This document shows positions 1 to 8,623 of a stretch of 64,000 bases of DNA, piece after piece. The notes beneath the pieces are model-generated. The model did not search any database. It was not told the DNA's origin and saw nothing but the letters and a program-made list of their open reading frames with translations. The DNA lies in NCBI GenBank assembly GCA_012103475.1, contig WLWS01000001.1, forward strand, positions 891,881 to 955,880, written 5' to 3'. The translations under genes were made by a program, and so were the position numbers. The DNA comes from Gammaproteobacteria bacterium (GTDB taxonomy: Bacteria; Pseudomonadota; Gammaproteobacteria; Eutrophobiales; Eutrophobiaceae). The stretch's first letter is position 1, and every line of letters starts with the position of its first letter.

Positions 1-1
1 C

Positions 2-304
2 ACTACAGATCATTCTGGAGTCAAGAGGTTTACCCACAATGGCATAGTTAATATTCCGTTTGTTGTTCGACAAGCGGATGCAACGGCAATGAACTCAACT
101 TTTCTGATATACGAAGTACTAGATAAGGAAAGTGGAAAGACACGGTATTTTATGCAATATGCTCAGAACGTAATATTGGACTTCATCGGTCGTCCCGATG
201 GACATCCAGGTAGAGCTCGCTGGCCCCATATATCAATCAATACAATGGAACGCGTAGGTGATGCTAGTAAAGAGGGGGTAATGAAGGGCCTGTTATCGCA
301 ATAA
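2..304 (+). CDS. C-terminal part of an unrecognised protein, cut by the window edge
   Basis: The reading frame is open from base 2 with no stop before the window edge, so the gene begins outside the window. About 100 C-terminal residues are visible; the internal ATG at 89 is not a convincing start because the frame continues upstream without a Shine-Dalgarno sequence. The visible part has a Tyr/Phe-rich stretch (TRYFMQYAQ) followed by a Gly/Pro/Arg/His segment (GRPDGHPGRARWPH). I do not recognise the family. It lies on the same strand as the oxidoreductase cluster at 1.2-6.6 kb but is separated from it by over 900 bases, so membership in that cluster is unproven. Confidence 0.5.
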   Translation, partial: TTDHSGVKRFTHNGIVNIPFVVRQADATAMNSTFLIYEVLDKESGKTRYFMQYAQNVILDFIGRPDGHPGRARWPHISINTMERVGDASKEGVMKGLLSQ

Positions 305-424
305 ATTACGGGGTTTTCCGTGTTGATGTTTTTTTATACACTTTAAAATATCGTTCCGCGAAGCAGTTGCAAATGGGCCAAATTAGTTACCTTGTTTGAA
401 CTTGAAAGGAGGTAAATTATTTAA

Positions 425-652
425 GAACACTATAAAAAAACTCTTTTGGCATTGTTAATGCCAGGTGGAGTTCTTTATTCCTGCTCGATTACTCGTCCAA
501 CGATTACACAATTTAGCGCTGATCCTCCAATGTTCATGGTAGCTCACCCACTTCGTTATGAGTCCGAAAAATCGTGCTTAAATACCGGCATGACTAATTT
601 GAATATGTGTTCATTTTGTGGGCCAGAGTTGAGCTCAGTTAGGCACATTTAG
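425..652 (+). pseudogene. Small lipoprotein-like ORF without a start codon
   Basis: Read in frame from 425, the sequence gives a lipoprotein-type signal: basic HYKK, hydrophobic TLLALLMPGGV and a lipobox LYSC, followed by about 50 residues ending at a TAG. A strong ribosome binding site (AAAGGAGGT, about 405-413) lies just upstream, but the frame has a TAA at 422-424 and no ATG or GTG before the signal peptide; only a TTG at 446, inside the hydrophobic core, is available. The 3' end overlaps dispersed repeat copy A. I read it as a small lipoprotein gene that lost its start. It could also be chance, as the remaining sequence matches no family I know. Confidence 0.3.
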
Positions 653-738
653 CAACGGACGGCCTGCATAACTTCTTGTTTACTAATATATTCTATTTTC
701 AGACTTAATCTGAAAATCTCTAAGTCGATACTTGATTA
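617..738 (+). repeat. Dispersed repeat, copy A
   Basis: One of three diverged copies with the same orientation and the same order of blocks: TGTGNGCCAGAG, then a GTTA-containing block, then a CTGCATAAC-like block, a TTGTTA/TTGATA block and an AT-rich hairpin, ending in an AAATCYNNAAG-type tail. This copy holds a perfect inverted repeat, TTTTCAGA-CTTAA-TCTGAAAA, at about 698-718. Copies B and C lie at 6889-7022 and 11061-11184. The alignment was made by eye. Confidence 0.5.
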
Positions 739-1235
739 TTATGTTCGCGACGATTCACATCACCACATAGCTTTTATCACTCAAACAGGTGAGAAGTTGT
801 AGCGCGGATCTACATCATTTATGTCTTATATCTATTCTGTTGCGTTGAACATCAAATTATTGCTGATATGTAAGAGTCTAATTTATCTAACATTATCATC
901 CTTATTAACAAATCCACATTCATTCCCCTGTGTATCCCATGAGAGTTTCCTGCTTATGGTGACACTCCAAAAGGTATGACTACTCGTTAATGATGGAGGA
1001 CAAAAGTTAGTTGCTCAAATACAGTTGATTTCAATTTACTTTTTAATAGTGTCTCTAGTTTTTGCCCGAAGTAGATATTGACCAGAATGTAGTCTATATA
1101 AATACAGATGCTTTGTTATTTTTTGCGAAGCTATTGTTAAGAATATTACTGGATGCATGGAAGTTTAATAATCTGGGATTATCAAAAATAAAACAAGAAT
1201 TCATGAACTATTAGGAGTGATTGGAGAAGAGGGGC

Positions 1236-1634
1236 ATGGGTAGCTTTATAGAATTTAATGATACGTTACAGATAAGCACGGAGCAGGGATTTCCCGTTGA
1301 TATTCTGGAGTTGGGCAAACATGAGAAGAACCCAATTTCAATTGCTGATGTTAACGGAAGAATCTTTACTTTTTACAATAAATCCTGTGCCAGACTCTAC
1401 CATTTGGACCCGGTCAGAGTATTTCTGGTAGAAAATATAAATAACAAATGGTTGTTCTGGGGAAAAATACTGATTCAATCTCAGGAAATAAAAAAGAAAC
1501 TGGATGGGAACGGCGTATGGGTAGAAGGTGAATGGCAAACTTCGGGCACTTACATAATTACTGATATCTACGACCCGGAATATCAGAAACTGTTTACCGT
1601 CCGCGAGTCTGCTCCAGGAAAAAGTTATTTTTGA
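1236..1634 (+). CDS. Uncharacterised small protein, first gene of the redox cluster
   Basis: The product is about 132 residues with no signal peptide or membrane segment. It is rich in aromatic residues and has conserved-looking features: GRIFTFYNKS, YHLDPVRVFLVE and a C-terminal SGTYIITDIYDPEYQ followed by PGKSYF. ATG 1236 is preferred over the TTG at 1221 because GGAG at 1223-1226 has good spacing to it, while the AGGAG at 1213-1217 is too close to the TTG. The gene at 1665 follows after 30 bases with its own GGAGG, so the two are probably co-transcribed with the oxidoreductases. I cannot name the family; the role is unknown. Confidence 0.6.
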   Translation: MGSFIEFNDTLQISTEQGFPVDILELGKHEKNPISIADVNGRIFTFYNKSCARLYHLDPVRVFLVENINNKWLFWGKILIQSQEIKKKLDGNGVWVEGEWQTSGTYIITDIYDPEYQKLFTVRESAPGKSYF

Positions 1635-1664
1635 AGTGTTAGTAAGCCATCGGAGGTATTACGT

Positions 1665-2162
1665 ATGATTGGGGGTGATCGAAGCAATCAAATTGTTGGT
1701 CATGGCTTGATCTCGTCACCTACGGGAAGACTATTAGAACGAGAAGTAAGGAACTTATGGCAGATATTCCAGAAGATAGTCAGCCATTGGCATGATGATA
1801 AGAATGACGATAACGATCCAGAAAAGTATTTTGGTCAATGGCACGAATTTGTAGAGTTAAATACCAGGCAGTCCCCAAGCTACTTGTATGAATATCGAAG
1901 TGGTCTGACCGTGCTTAAAGAACTAGAAGAAGAATGTCCTGACTACTGGGACAAATTGTTTTTTGATCATGGAATGGATCTGAACTATGGAGGTAAAGAG
2001 GAAAGGAACTATGAGTTTGATCATCGAGCTACGAGATTAGGCCACTTAAAACTCTATGTAGTTGATGAATTTATTGATGTTTACCTAACTTCGGGTGGAT
2101 ATGCGCAGTTCGGAGCGCAAAACTACAACAGTTTTATCTACCGTTCCCGATTTGATTCCTAG
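1665..2162 (+). CDS. Uncharacterised 165-residue protein preceding a GMC oxidoreductase
   Basis: A GGAGG about 8 bases before the ATG supports this start. The protein is hydrophilic and mostly acidic, rich in Trp, Tyr and His (WHDDKNDDND, WHEFVELN), with no export signal. Its stop codon lies inside or immediately before the start of the GMC gene, which is tight coupling. Position and size suggest a small partner subunit or accessory factor of the flavoprotein, but I see no similarity to the known gluconate-dehydrogenase small subunit or any other family, so this is inference from context only. Confidence 0.6.
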   Translation: MIGGDRSNQIVGHGLISSPTGRLLEREVRNLWQIFQKIVSHWHDDKNDDNDPEKYFGQWHEFVELNTRQSPSYLYEYRSGLTVLKELEEECPDYWDKLFFDHGMDLNYGGKEERNYEFDHRATRLGHLKLYVVDEFIDVYLTSGGYAQFGAQNYNSFIYRSRFDS

Positions 2163-2721
2163 GCCTGCCGTGGAATTCGACTATATAATTATTGGTTCTG
2201 GTGTTGCAGGTACAACGGTGGCCTATGAGCTGTTAAAGAAACACCCCAAGCTACAAGTCCTTATGCTGGAAGCAGGTCCTGTATCAACACTAAAAGATCG
2301 CAGGTTATGGTGGAATTATGTGAGGACGGGCATTCACCCTTACTCGAAGGATGCTGAAGATGAGCATTATATCGATAAAAGCGCTATTTCCACGGGTCGG
2401 ACTCCGATGGAGATCAAGGGATCCAGGCTTTTGACATACGGCGGGTCAACTGTACATTGGGGCGGTTGGTCCCTACGTATGAAGCGGGAAGACTTCAAAC
2501 TATTTAGCAATACCGGTCGTGGTATCGACTGGCCAATTACCTACTCGCACCTAGAGGATTTCTACAATCGGGCTGAACAGTATCTGGCCGTTTCCGGGAC
2601 GACTGCTGAAGGTGGAAATCAATACAATAGTGTACCGCCATTCCCATTCGCTCCCTCAGATAATCTTATGATCGAAGGGTTCAAATCGCTCAATTGTGGG
2701 GCTACGGTAGCATGCCTGTAG
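2095..2721 (+). CDS. GMC-type FAD oxidoreductase, 5' part of a frameshifted gene
   Basis: This frame encodes the FAD-binding half of a glucose-methanol-choline oxidoreductase. FDYIIIGSGVAG is the dinucleotide-binding fold near the N terminus, LMLEAGP follows, and GGSTVHWGG is the typical FAD-covering loop. The frame breaks around 2694-2703, where the next reading frame continues the protein; one extra base in the GGGG run would rejoin them. Candidate starts are GTG 2095, ATG 2101 and GTG 2170; the last follows the upstream stop directly with AGG at 2161-2163. GMC enzymes oxidise alcohols, sugars or sterols using FAD. The gene is either a recent pseudogene or carries a sequencing error. Confidence 0.75.
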   Translation: MDMRSSERKTTTVLSTVPDLIPRPAVEFDYIIIGSGVAGTTVAYELLKKHPKLQVLMLEAGPVSTLKDRRLWWNYVRTGIHPYSKDAEDEHYIDKSAISTGRTPMEIKGSRLLTYGGSTVHWGGWSLRMKREDFKLFSNTGRGIDWPITYSHLEDFYNRAEQYLAVSGTTAEGGNQYNSVPPFPFAPSDNLMIEGFKSLNCGATVACL

Positions 2722-3758
2722 CTCGCTACCGCAAATGCATGCAAACCGGCACATGTAAATATTGTCCGATTGGGGCCAGATATACGGCGGCTTATATATT
2801 GGATGAACTCAACAACAATTATCTATATCCCAATATGGTTGTCCGCTGTGATTCCCCTGTACGCAAAATTACCATACAAGGTGACAAGGCTGGAATTGTA
2901 GTTGAAGGAGTAAATATACACACGGGGGTATCTTTTAGTTATCTCTCCAGAAAAGTCATTGTCGCTAGCGGTACTATTGAAACGCCTAAGTTGCTATTAG
3001 CCTCTGCAGATAATGGGCGCTATAAAAAAGGTATTGGGAATCACAGTGATCAATTGGGACGAAATCTGGTAGTTCACCCTTTTCTATACTATCGAGGTAA
3101 TTTAAATAAAGATGATAAGGCAAAGCACGTCAACCCTGAGCGTCATCAGCAGGAGTATGATTTTGCTACATTGATGTCACGGCACTTTGATTCTGAAGAG
3201 TATCAAAACAAAGGTAAGTTGTTTCTTTTTAAGTCAAGAAGCCGTCCCCGTACGAAACTGGGAGAGTTGATGAAAGGGGGAGTGAAGCAAGGTGAAATTA
3301 ATAGCAGTATATTAAATAAGGCAGAATTCGAAATACAAGCGTTTATGGAGGATTTGCCAGTTCGATCCAACCATGTTTCCTTAAAGCAAGGGCAGTTTGA
3401 TCGATTTGGGCTTCCAATATCTCAGATTCACTATGCTCAGGAAGAAGATTTTGAGCCAAGAATGAAATTCTGGCTTAGTAAAATGAAAGAACTTCTTGAG
3501 GCAATGAATGCCTCTCCTTCTGTCAACAAAAAAGATTATGGTATGCGCCCACCACGTGCAGATCATGCAGCCGGCACCTGTCGTATGAGCGCAGATCCGG
3601 AAGATGGTGTTGTGGATAAGAATCTAAAAGTCTGGGGTACCGACAATCTTTACATAATAAGTAACGCTGTTTTCCCTAATCTAGGGGCGGTCAACCCTAC
3701 TCTTACTCTTACTTCTCTTGCATTGAGACTTGCAGAGCACTTAAAGGAAGAAACGTGA
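2694..3758 (+). CDS. GMC-type FAD oxidoreductase, 3' part of a frameshifted gene
   Basis: This is the continuation of the gene beginning near 2095-2170. It opens with WGYGSMPVARY and a Cys-containing MQTGTCKYCPIGAR segment and ends with the GMC_oxred_C signature: HAAGTCRM carries the catalytic His, and the NPTLT motif the catalytic Asn. With both parts joined the enzyme is about 530-555 residues, normal for GMC oxidoreductases. No independent start with a ribosome binding site is visible at the beginning of this half, so it is a fragment rather than a separate gene. Its TGA overlaps the ATG of the ferritin-like gene (TGATG), which shows translational coupling. Confidence 0.75.
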   Translation: MWGYGSMPVARYRKCMQTGTCKYCPIGARYTAAYILDELNNNYLYPNMVVRCDSPVRKITIQGDKAGIVVEGVNIHTGVSFSYLSRKVIVASGTIETPKLLLASADNGRYKKGIGNHSDQLGRNLVVHPFLYYRGNLNKDDKAKHVNPERHQQEYDFATLMSRHFDSEEYQNKGKLFLFKSRSRPRTKLGELMKGGVKQGEINSSILNKAEFEIQAFMEDLPVRSNHVSLKQGQFDRFGLPISQIHYAQEEDFEPRMKFWLSKMKELLEAMNASPSVNKKDYGMRPPRADHAAGTCRMSADPEDGVVDKNLKVWGTDNLYIISNAVFPNLGAVNPTLTLTSLALRLAEHLKEET

Positions 3759-4897
3759 TGGCTAAATCGAAAACAAAACTTCCAAAGTTGAAAGAGCGGA
3801 TTCTGGAGCAGTTACGGGCGGTAAGACAGCCGGTTTATGATCCGACTAAAGCCGGTATGCAATTGCCGGAATCTATGACTGATGATCAAATTTCATTGAC
3901 TGGTATTTCAGGAAGTGGGCAGCCGCCTATGGGCAAACAGGAGATAAAATATAATCTGGATTGGTTAAGAGGAGCATTGCAGAGTGCTTGTGAAATAGAG
4001 CTGTTTACTATACCGCCTTATCTGTACGCGTTGTGGTCGATTAAAGATCAGGAGCACTATGCAGCGAAAAGTATCAGAAAAGTCGTTATGGAAGAAATGC
4101 AGCATCTAGGAATGGTGTGCAATTTACTTAAAGCCATTGGCGCTACTCCAGATTTAACTTCAGAAGGGCGATACCCAGAATATCCAGAAGATTTACCGGA
4201 TATGATACATAGTGAACTCGAGATAGGGTTATCTCCATTTTCAAAGACATCAACTCTAAATTTTATGGAAATTGAAAGGCCTTATAGACTAGGTCAAGTC
4301 AAACAATATTTAAGTGTATGGTCTCAAGAAAGTTATAACACAATTGGTCAGCTATACGACGCGATTGCAGAAGCTTTTAAGAAATTAGAACCCGACCTTC
4401 AACTAGCGGGGCAAATTACCGGTCCCCGAGCACCTATGGCTATTTCTTCGGTCGAACAAGCCATTTCTGCAATCAATCAAATAAAAACACAGGGTGAAGG
4501 CAGTATAGATGACCCTAATGATCCGGATGGTGGTTTGGCTCACTATTATAGCTTCGGTGAATTGCACCACGGCAATAAGTTTGATCGAAATACTGGTAAG
4601 TGGACAGGAGAAGCCATAAGCGAGGCAGAGACATTTGATATTTTGGACGTGCCTAAAGGCGGTTTCGAAAGAAATAAGTTACCTCCTCAAACAACAAAGG
4701 TACTCGATGATTTTAACATACTCTACTACGACACTATTAAGGGTATCGAAACTGCATGGCGAGCAGGAAGGTACCCAGGTTTTATGTCTGCTTTGGAAAA
4801 TATGTTTTCGCTAATTACTATCGCCAGAGATTTAATGGAAAATCATCACTTAGAGGGGAAAGGCTTAGGGCCTGAATTTTTATTACGTTCAGAGTAG
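3758..4897 (+). CDS. Ferritin-like protein of the VioB/RebD (iminophenyl-pyruvate dimer synthase) type
   Basis: The 379-residue protein has the ferritin-like four-helix signature: ACEIELFTIPPYLYALWS (about residues 77-94), then VVMEEMQHLGMVCNLLKAIGA (about 109-129, with an ExxH metal pair), and a later FGELHHGNKF. Domains of this type occur in VioB/RebD, which couple oxidised tryptophan-derived imines, and in stand-alone proteins of secondary metabolism. The ATG at 3758 overlaps the GMC stop and is preceded by GGAAG; the GTG three bases earlier is less likely. Coupling to a GMC flavoprotein and a tyrosinase suggests an oxidative biosynthetic step on an aromatic or amine substrate, which is inference. 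The substrate is unknown. Confidence 0.75.
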   Translation: MAKSKTKLPKLKERILEQLRAVRQPVYDPTKAGMQLPESMTDDQISLTGISGSGQPPMGKQEIKYNLDWLRGALQSACEIELFTIPPYLYALWSIKDQEHYAAKSIRKVVMEEMQHLGMVCNLLKAIGATPDLTSEGRYPEYPEDLPDMIHSELEIGLSPFSKTSTLNFMEIERPYRLGQVKQYLSVWSQESYNTIGQLYDAIAEAFKKLEPDLQLAGQITGPRAPMAISSVEQAISAINQIKTQGEGSIDDPNDPDGGLAHYYSFGELHHGNKFDRNTGKWTGEAISEAETFDILDVPKGGFERNKLPPQTTKVLDDFNILYYDTIKGIETAWRAGRYPGFMSALENMFSLITIARDLMENHHLEGKGLGPEFLLRSE

Positions 4898-5073
4898 AAG
4901 CTCGGGGGAGTATTTACATTAAATCAATCAAATTCATTCAATTAGTCAATATGTTAAATATGATTAAGGGTTAAAACTATTTTCAGTAGTGAAGACTGTA
5001 TCACCTTTTCACCAATCATAAGTACAGTGAATCGGAATTTGGCGTTTCACAAATTAACAGGAGGTTCATAATT

Positions 5074-6633
5074 ATGTCTGATTGGAATACAGAGATATTG
5101 GAAAAACCTAATTGGCAGGATCACATTAAGGATTTTTTCGAGCCTGAAGACGTAAACTGTATGTCTGCTCGTAGTATTGATCTGCAAACATACTACGGTG
5201 TGCGTCTAAATGCCGATCGCATTCACTTTCATACACAGCGTGGCACCATGCCGCCACAGGCTGGCCGACGCTGGACGGACATCAAGGTCCAGAACTTCTA
5301 TAACTGGATGGCAGCGGGATATCCAGAGCAGGAGGCTCAGTTTCATATCTTCAATCTTAAAACCGATGGCGCGCCGCGCAAGCGACGCAATCTGCGCGAA
5401 TATGAATATGACCAAGACGCCCTGGACCAGCTAAAGAAAGCATTCAGTGGCATGATGACGAAAGATGTCGAAGACCCCACAGGCTATTTTAAACTAGCCG
5501 CTATTCACTGGTTACCTGCCCCTGCACTTTATTGTCGCCATCACGAAAATGCCTACAATCCCTGGCACCGAGCATATTTAAACGCCTTCGAAGATGCTAT
5601 GCGTGAAATTGAGGGTTGCGAAGAGATAACGCTGCCTTACTGGGATATCCAGGGTGGCTATATTCCTGACTTCATGTGGCAAGAACCATTCGATGCCTAT
5701 GAATTCAAAACCGATGTCAAAGATTTTCGCGATAAAGTCGCCGCGAAAAGTGGTGATAGAACCGAGCGTAAAACAAAAGTTGCGCTACTCAATGGGATTA
5801 AAGACTTTAAAGTAAGCCCCGGAGGTTTGGGAATTGATGGCTTTATAAATCAGGCGCTTGGTGCGGAAAAGTGGCAAGATTTTAATGGTTGGATGAATGG
5901 AGCAAATCGTCGGCACAATGGCATCATCATGGCCCATGATCTGGGTCATGTACTTTGTGGTACTGAATCCGTCCCCGGGCAGTTTAATCTTTCTTTGGCA
6001 GTTCCTAATTTCGCCGCCTACGACCCCTTGTTTTGGTTCTTCCACTGCAACTGGGACCGACTTTGGTGGCTTTGGCAAAGACAGGTTAAGTCGACCACCG
6101 TCGAAGCTTTTAAAACGCTGGCTACGACTGAGGACGATCCATCCGACTGGATAGATGACCCAGTTCTATCAATGCTCCAACCTTTCGGTGTTTTTACTAA
6201 AGATGTCATTAACGCTACAGACTGGCAAATTGAATACAGCACGCCCGCGCAGGAATCATCCATCCAACCCTCGTCTTTTGCTGTCAGTAGTGCGTCCGCA
6301 CATGAGGGAGTACGAATATCCAGCACAAAAGCTATTTCTGTTCGTGTTAAAGATATTAATCGACTGGCTATCCCGGGAAGCTTCTATGTGAAACTTCTAG
6401 CCGATGGAGAAGAACTCGCAAAAACTTATGTTTTTCAATCTGATGCTCCCCAACTGTGCCTTTCCTGCACGAAATCAGGACAGTTCTCTGTTGACTTTTT
6501 ACTTGGTGCGGATCAAATAGAAAACAAGAAACTTGAGGTGCGCATTATTTGCATGGCTCTGGAGGGCCCAAAAGAAATACCTCCCCTTTCATGCGGTTCG
6601 CCTACAATTAACGCTCGATTATTGATGAACTGA
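5074..6633 (+). CDS. Tyrosinase-family type-3 copper oxidase
   Basis: The 519-residue protein has both copper sites. CuA ligands are His145, His156 or 157, and His165 (IHW, CRHH, PWHRAY); CuB ligands are in HDLGH (288-292) and FFHCNWDRLW (His324). Tyrosinases o-hydroxylate phenols and oxidise catechols with O2. A C-terminal beta-rich domain (about 400-519) carries a CLSC motif at 462-465; in fungal tyrosinases a similar CxxC in a C-terminal domain assists copper loading, so the same role is possible here. There is no Sec or Tat signal. AGGAGGT at about 5060-5066 supports the ATG. It lies 176 bases after the ferritin-like gene and may have its own promoter. Confidence 0.88.
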   Translation: MSDWNTEILEKPNWQDHIKDFFEPEDVNCMSARSIDLQTYYGVRLNADRIHFHTQRGTMPPQAGRRWTDIKVQNFYNWMAAGYPEQEAQFHIFNLKTDGAPRKRRNLREYEYDQDALDQLKKAFSGMMTKDVEDPTGYFKLAAIHWLPAPALYCRHHENAYNPWHRAYLNAFEDAMREIEGCEEITLPYWDIQGGYIPDFMWQEPFDAYEFKTDVKDFRDKVAAKSGDRTERKTKVALLNGIKDFKVSPGGLGIDGFINQALGAEKWQDFNGWMNGANRRHNGIIMAHDLGHVLCGTESVPGQFNLSLAVPNFAAYDPLFWFFHCNWDRLWWLWQRQVKSTTVEAFKTLATTEDDPSDWIDDPVLSMLQPFGVFTKDVINATDWQIEYSTPAQESSIQPSSFAVSSASAHEGVRISSTKAISVRVKDINRLAIPGSFYVKLLADGEELAKTYVFQSDAPQLCLSCTKSGQFSVDFLLGADQIENKKLEVRIICMALEGPKEIPPLSCGSPTINARLLMN

Positions 6634-7164
6634 TATGCCATCTTATAGTTTTTAGGGGAATTGGTACTGATAAAAATGGCGTAATCAGCTCAACATTCAT
6701 CACACTAGAAATTACATAAGTGGAATGACTATTTGACTGATTATGCTTTCGTCAGGAATATATGCGCTATGTAAAAAATATTCGATTTACTCTGTCTAAG
6801 TTCTGGCCACTAAACTCCCATAAGCATAAAATCGAGATCACTTCTTACATTGCACATCTTTAGCATAAAGTTCGGTATGCGTAAATTATGTGTGACAGGG
6901 TTGTGCTTTGTTATGCTGCGCCAGACGCATCTAACAAGGACGATCTGCATGACTAGTTGTTAATTAAAATGCTTTATTTTCAGTTTAAATCTTAAAACAC
7001 CAGTGTCGGTGGTTCAATTCCTCGGTAATTGCCAGAAATCTTGATCCCTACGATTTCGACCGTTTACTTCCCTGTAAACGTCCTGCATTGCTCTATCATT
7101 TACGTCAATGTAGCCGATCCCTGGCCACCTATTCTGTTTTTTTGGAATCCTTCAATTTTAATCT
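6634..7164. other. Intergenic stretch with repeat copy B
   Basis: No ORF or RNA gene is supported here. It contains dispersed repeat copy B (6889-7022) and a perfect 7-bp hairpin, CGTTTAC-TTCCCT-GTAAACG, at 7061-7080. The hairpin has no T-run on either side, so I do not call it a terminator. The tyrosinase gene and the reverse-strand transporter converge on this region. Confidence 0.45.
6889..7022 (+). repeat. Dispersed repeat, copy B
   Basis: This copy reads TGTGTGACAGGGTTGTGCTT at its start, then CTGCATGAC and GTTGTTAAT, then a degenerate TTTTCAG/AATCTTAAAA hairpin, and ends GTCGGTGGTTCAATTCCT. The tail matches copy C (GCCGGTGACTCATTTCCT) better than copy A does. Orientation is the same as A and C. 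Confidence 0.5.
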
Positions 7165-8469
7165 CTAAAATATTTTAATCACTCCCATAACCAGAGTGAT
7201 GAAAAAAGACGTGAGAAGTAGTACGTTTCTTATCATGCCAGCACTATAAGACTTCATTTCTTCTTTGTTGTTTATAAGGAAGATAATCACTGCAATTACT
7301 CCGGGTGCGACAACAAGATTAACTCCGACAATTAGAACGATTTTTAATAAGGCAGGAAACTGCCAAAGCGGAGCGAGAATTGAAGGAATTATAGTCCAGG
7401 CCGCAACCAGAACTATGTAGGGCTTGTTCGACTTTAAGTATCTCCAGTTCTTACCGAGAATATCAAGGCAAAAATAGGCGCTGATCTGAACAACAGCAAC
7501 CAGAGTCGTCAGTGCACAAAGGAAAAGCCCGAATGAAAATACTATAGTGCTTAAATGGTTATACTTTTCTGGAAACACACCAGTTAAAACACGGCCAGCT
7601 TCATGCACTAACTCAATCTCCGCATGCCCGGGCAATTTATTTAGCGAATACGCTCCGGCTATCAAGACCAACACTGAGTAACCGCCGAATATAAGGCCGT
7701 AGTTAATGATGCCGCTTTTCAACTCTTGTTGAAAACCTTCCGGCCGAATATTGTTATCCGCAGACATATAGGCAATACCCAGAATGGCCGATGGCGCTAT
7801 TACTGCCCCCGCTAAACCAATAATTGAAGCCATAGAGGAACGAACCTTACCTGAGGTCGCTGAAGTAATTGAATCAGGTATCTGGGGCCACAGACCAGAG
7901 AGAATGTCGCGCCATTCTGAAAACCCTGAGATGGCCACTATGCAGAAACAAAGGAATAATAAAAAAATCAGGGCTGCCAGAATATTTCGAATCGCGGCAT
8001 AGCCTCCTGATATCATTAGGCCACTTATGCTTAGTGCAAAGAAAAGCGATAATCCAATCTCGTAACGCTGATAAATATTCGCTCCGGATTCACCAATCGC
8101 GCTGTCCGGGTTTAGACCAATGACAGCAAGGAGAGAAGATGTCATCACTGACATGTTCCCCATCACCAGCAGGAAATGCAGAGGGATGTGGGCGAGAAAT
8201 ATAAGCCAGGCCAGATAAGGGGAAAACGTTTCCCTGATTACGCTTATCATTCCGCGGTTACCATATTGCACACCCACCCGGGATGCTGAATCCATCATTA
8301 CGATATATAAAGGCAATATGGCGACGGTTACCCAGAGTAGATCGTAGCGAAACCATGCGCCCGCAAGTAGCAGGGAAGCAGTAGAACCTGTCCCCATTGC
8401 GCCCGCTGTTATTATAGTCGCAGGCCCGATAATTCCTTTAAGGTGTCTTCTGACTTTGTCTATTTCCAT
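7165..8469 (-). CDS. Nramp-family-like membrane transporter with altered metal site
   Basis: The 434-residue protein has about 11 hydrophobic segments in the Nramp pattern (GPATIITAGAMGTGSTASLLLAG, then LLWVTVAILPLYIVMM). In true Mn/Fe Nramps the first helix carries DPGN and the sixth MPH, which together bind the metal. Here the equivalents read roughly MGTGS and APSA-ILGIAYM, so neither motif is kept. It may belong to an Nramp-related branch with a different substrate; this is inference. A CAGGG precedes the ATG. It is transcribed away from the luciferase-like gene, sharing a 154-base divergent promoter region. Substrate unknown. Confidence 0.7.
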   Translation of the reverse strand: MEIDKVRRHLKGIIGPATIITAGAMGTGSTASLLLAGAWFRYDLLWVTVAILPLYIVMMDSASRVGVQYGNRGMISVIRETFSPYLAWLIFLAHIPLHFLLVMGNMSVMTSSLLAVIGLNPDSAIGESGANIYQRYEIGLSLFFALSISGLMISGGYAAIRNILAALIFLLFLCFCIVAISGFSEWRDILSGLWPQIPDSITSATSGKVRSSMASIIGLAGAVIAPSAILGIAYMSADNNIRPEGFQQELKSGIINYGLIFGGYSVLVLIAGAYSLNKLPGHAEIELVHEAGRVLTGVFPEKYNHLSTIVFSFGLFLCALTTLVAVVQISAYFCLDILGKNWRYLKSNKPYIVLVAAWTIIPSILAPLWQFPALLKIVLIVGVNLVVAPGVIAVIIFLINNKEEMKSYSAGMIRNVLLLTSFFITLVMGVIKIF

Positions 8470-8623
8470 CTAAACCCTGAAATGACTAATGTTGATTAGT
8501 TAGTACCGATTGCCCGGAGCTTATGCTTACTTACAATTAAAAAGCGATACTATAAGCTATCATGTACGAAAGTGTTTCCAAGCCATTAGGCTAGACTACA
8601 ATCATCAGACGAAAAGTGAAACG

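Larger units (their letters stand above)
305..1235. other. Long gene-poor AT-rich stretch
   Basis: Apart from a lipoprotein-like remnant (425-652) and copy A of the dispersed repeat (617-738), I find no supportable gene here on either strand. The stretch is AT-rich with frequent stops in all frames. A Shine-Dalgarno-like AAAGGAGGT near 405-413 is not followed by a usable start codon. The end of the stretch should hold the promoter of the gene at 1236, but no convincing -35/-10 pair stands out. Confidence 0.5.

Noticed and set aside
7008-7022. A tRNA T-arm-like GGTTCAATTCC
   Set aside because: The flanking bases do not form the T stem, no acceptor or anticodon arms are present, and the word is part of repeat copy B.
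7061-7080. Hairpin CGTTTAC-TTCCCT-GTAAACG as a terminator
   Set aside because: The stem is perfect but no T-run follows in either direction.
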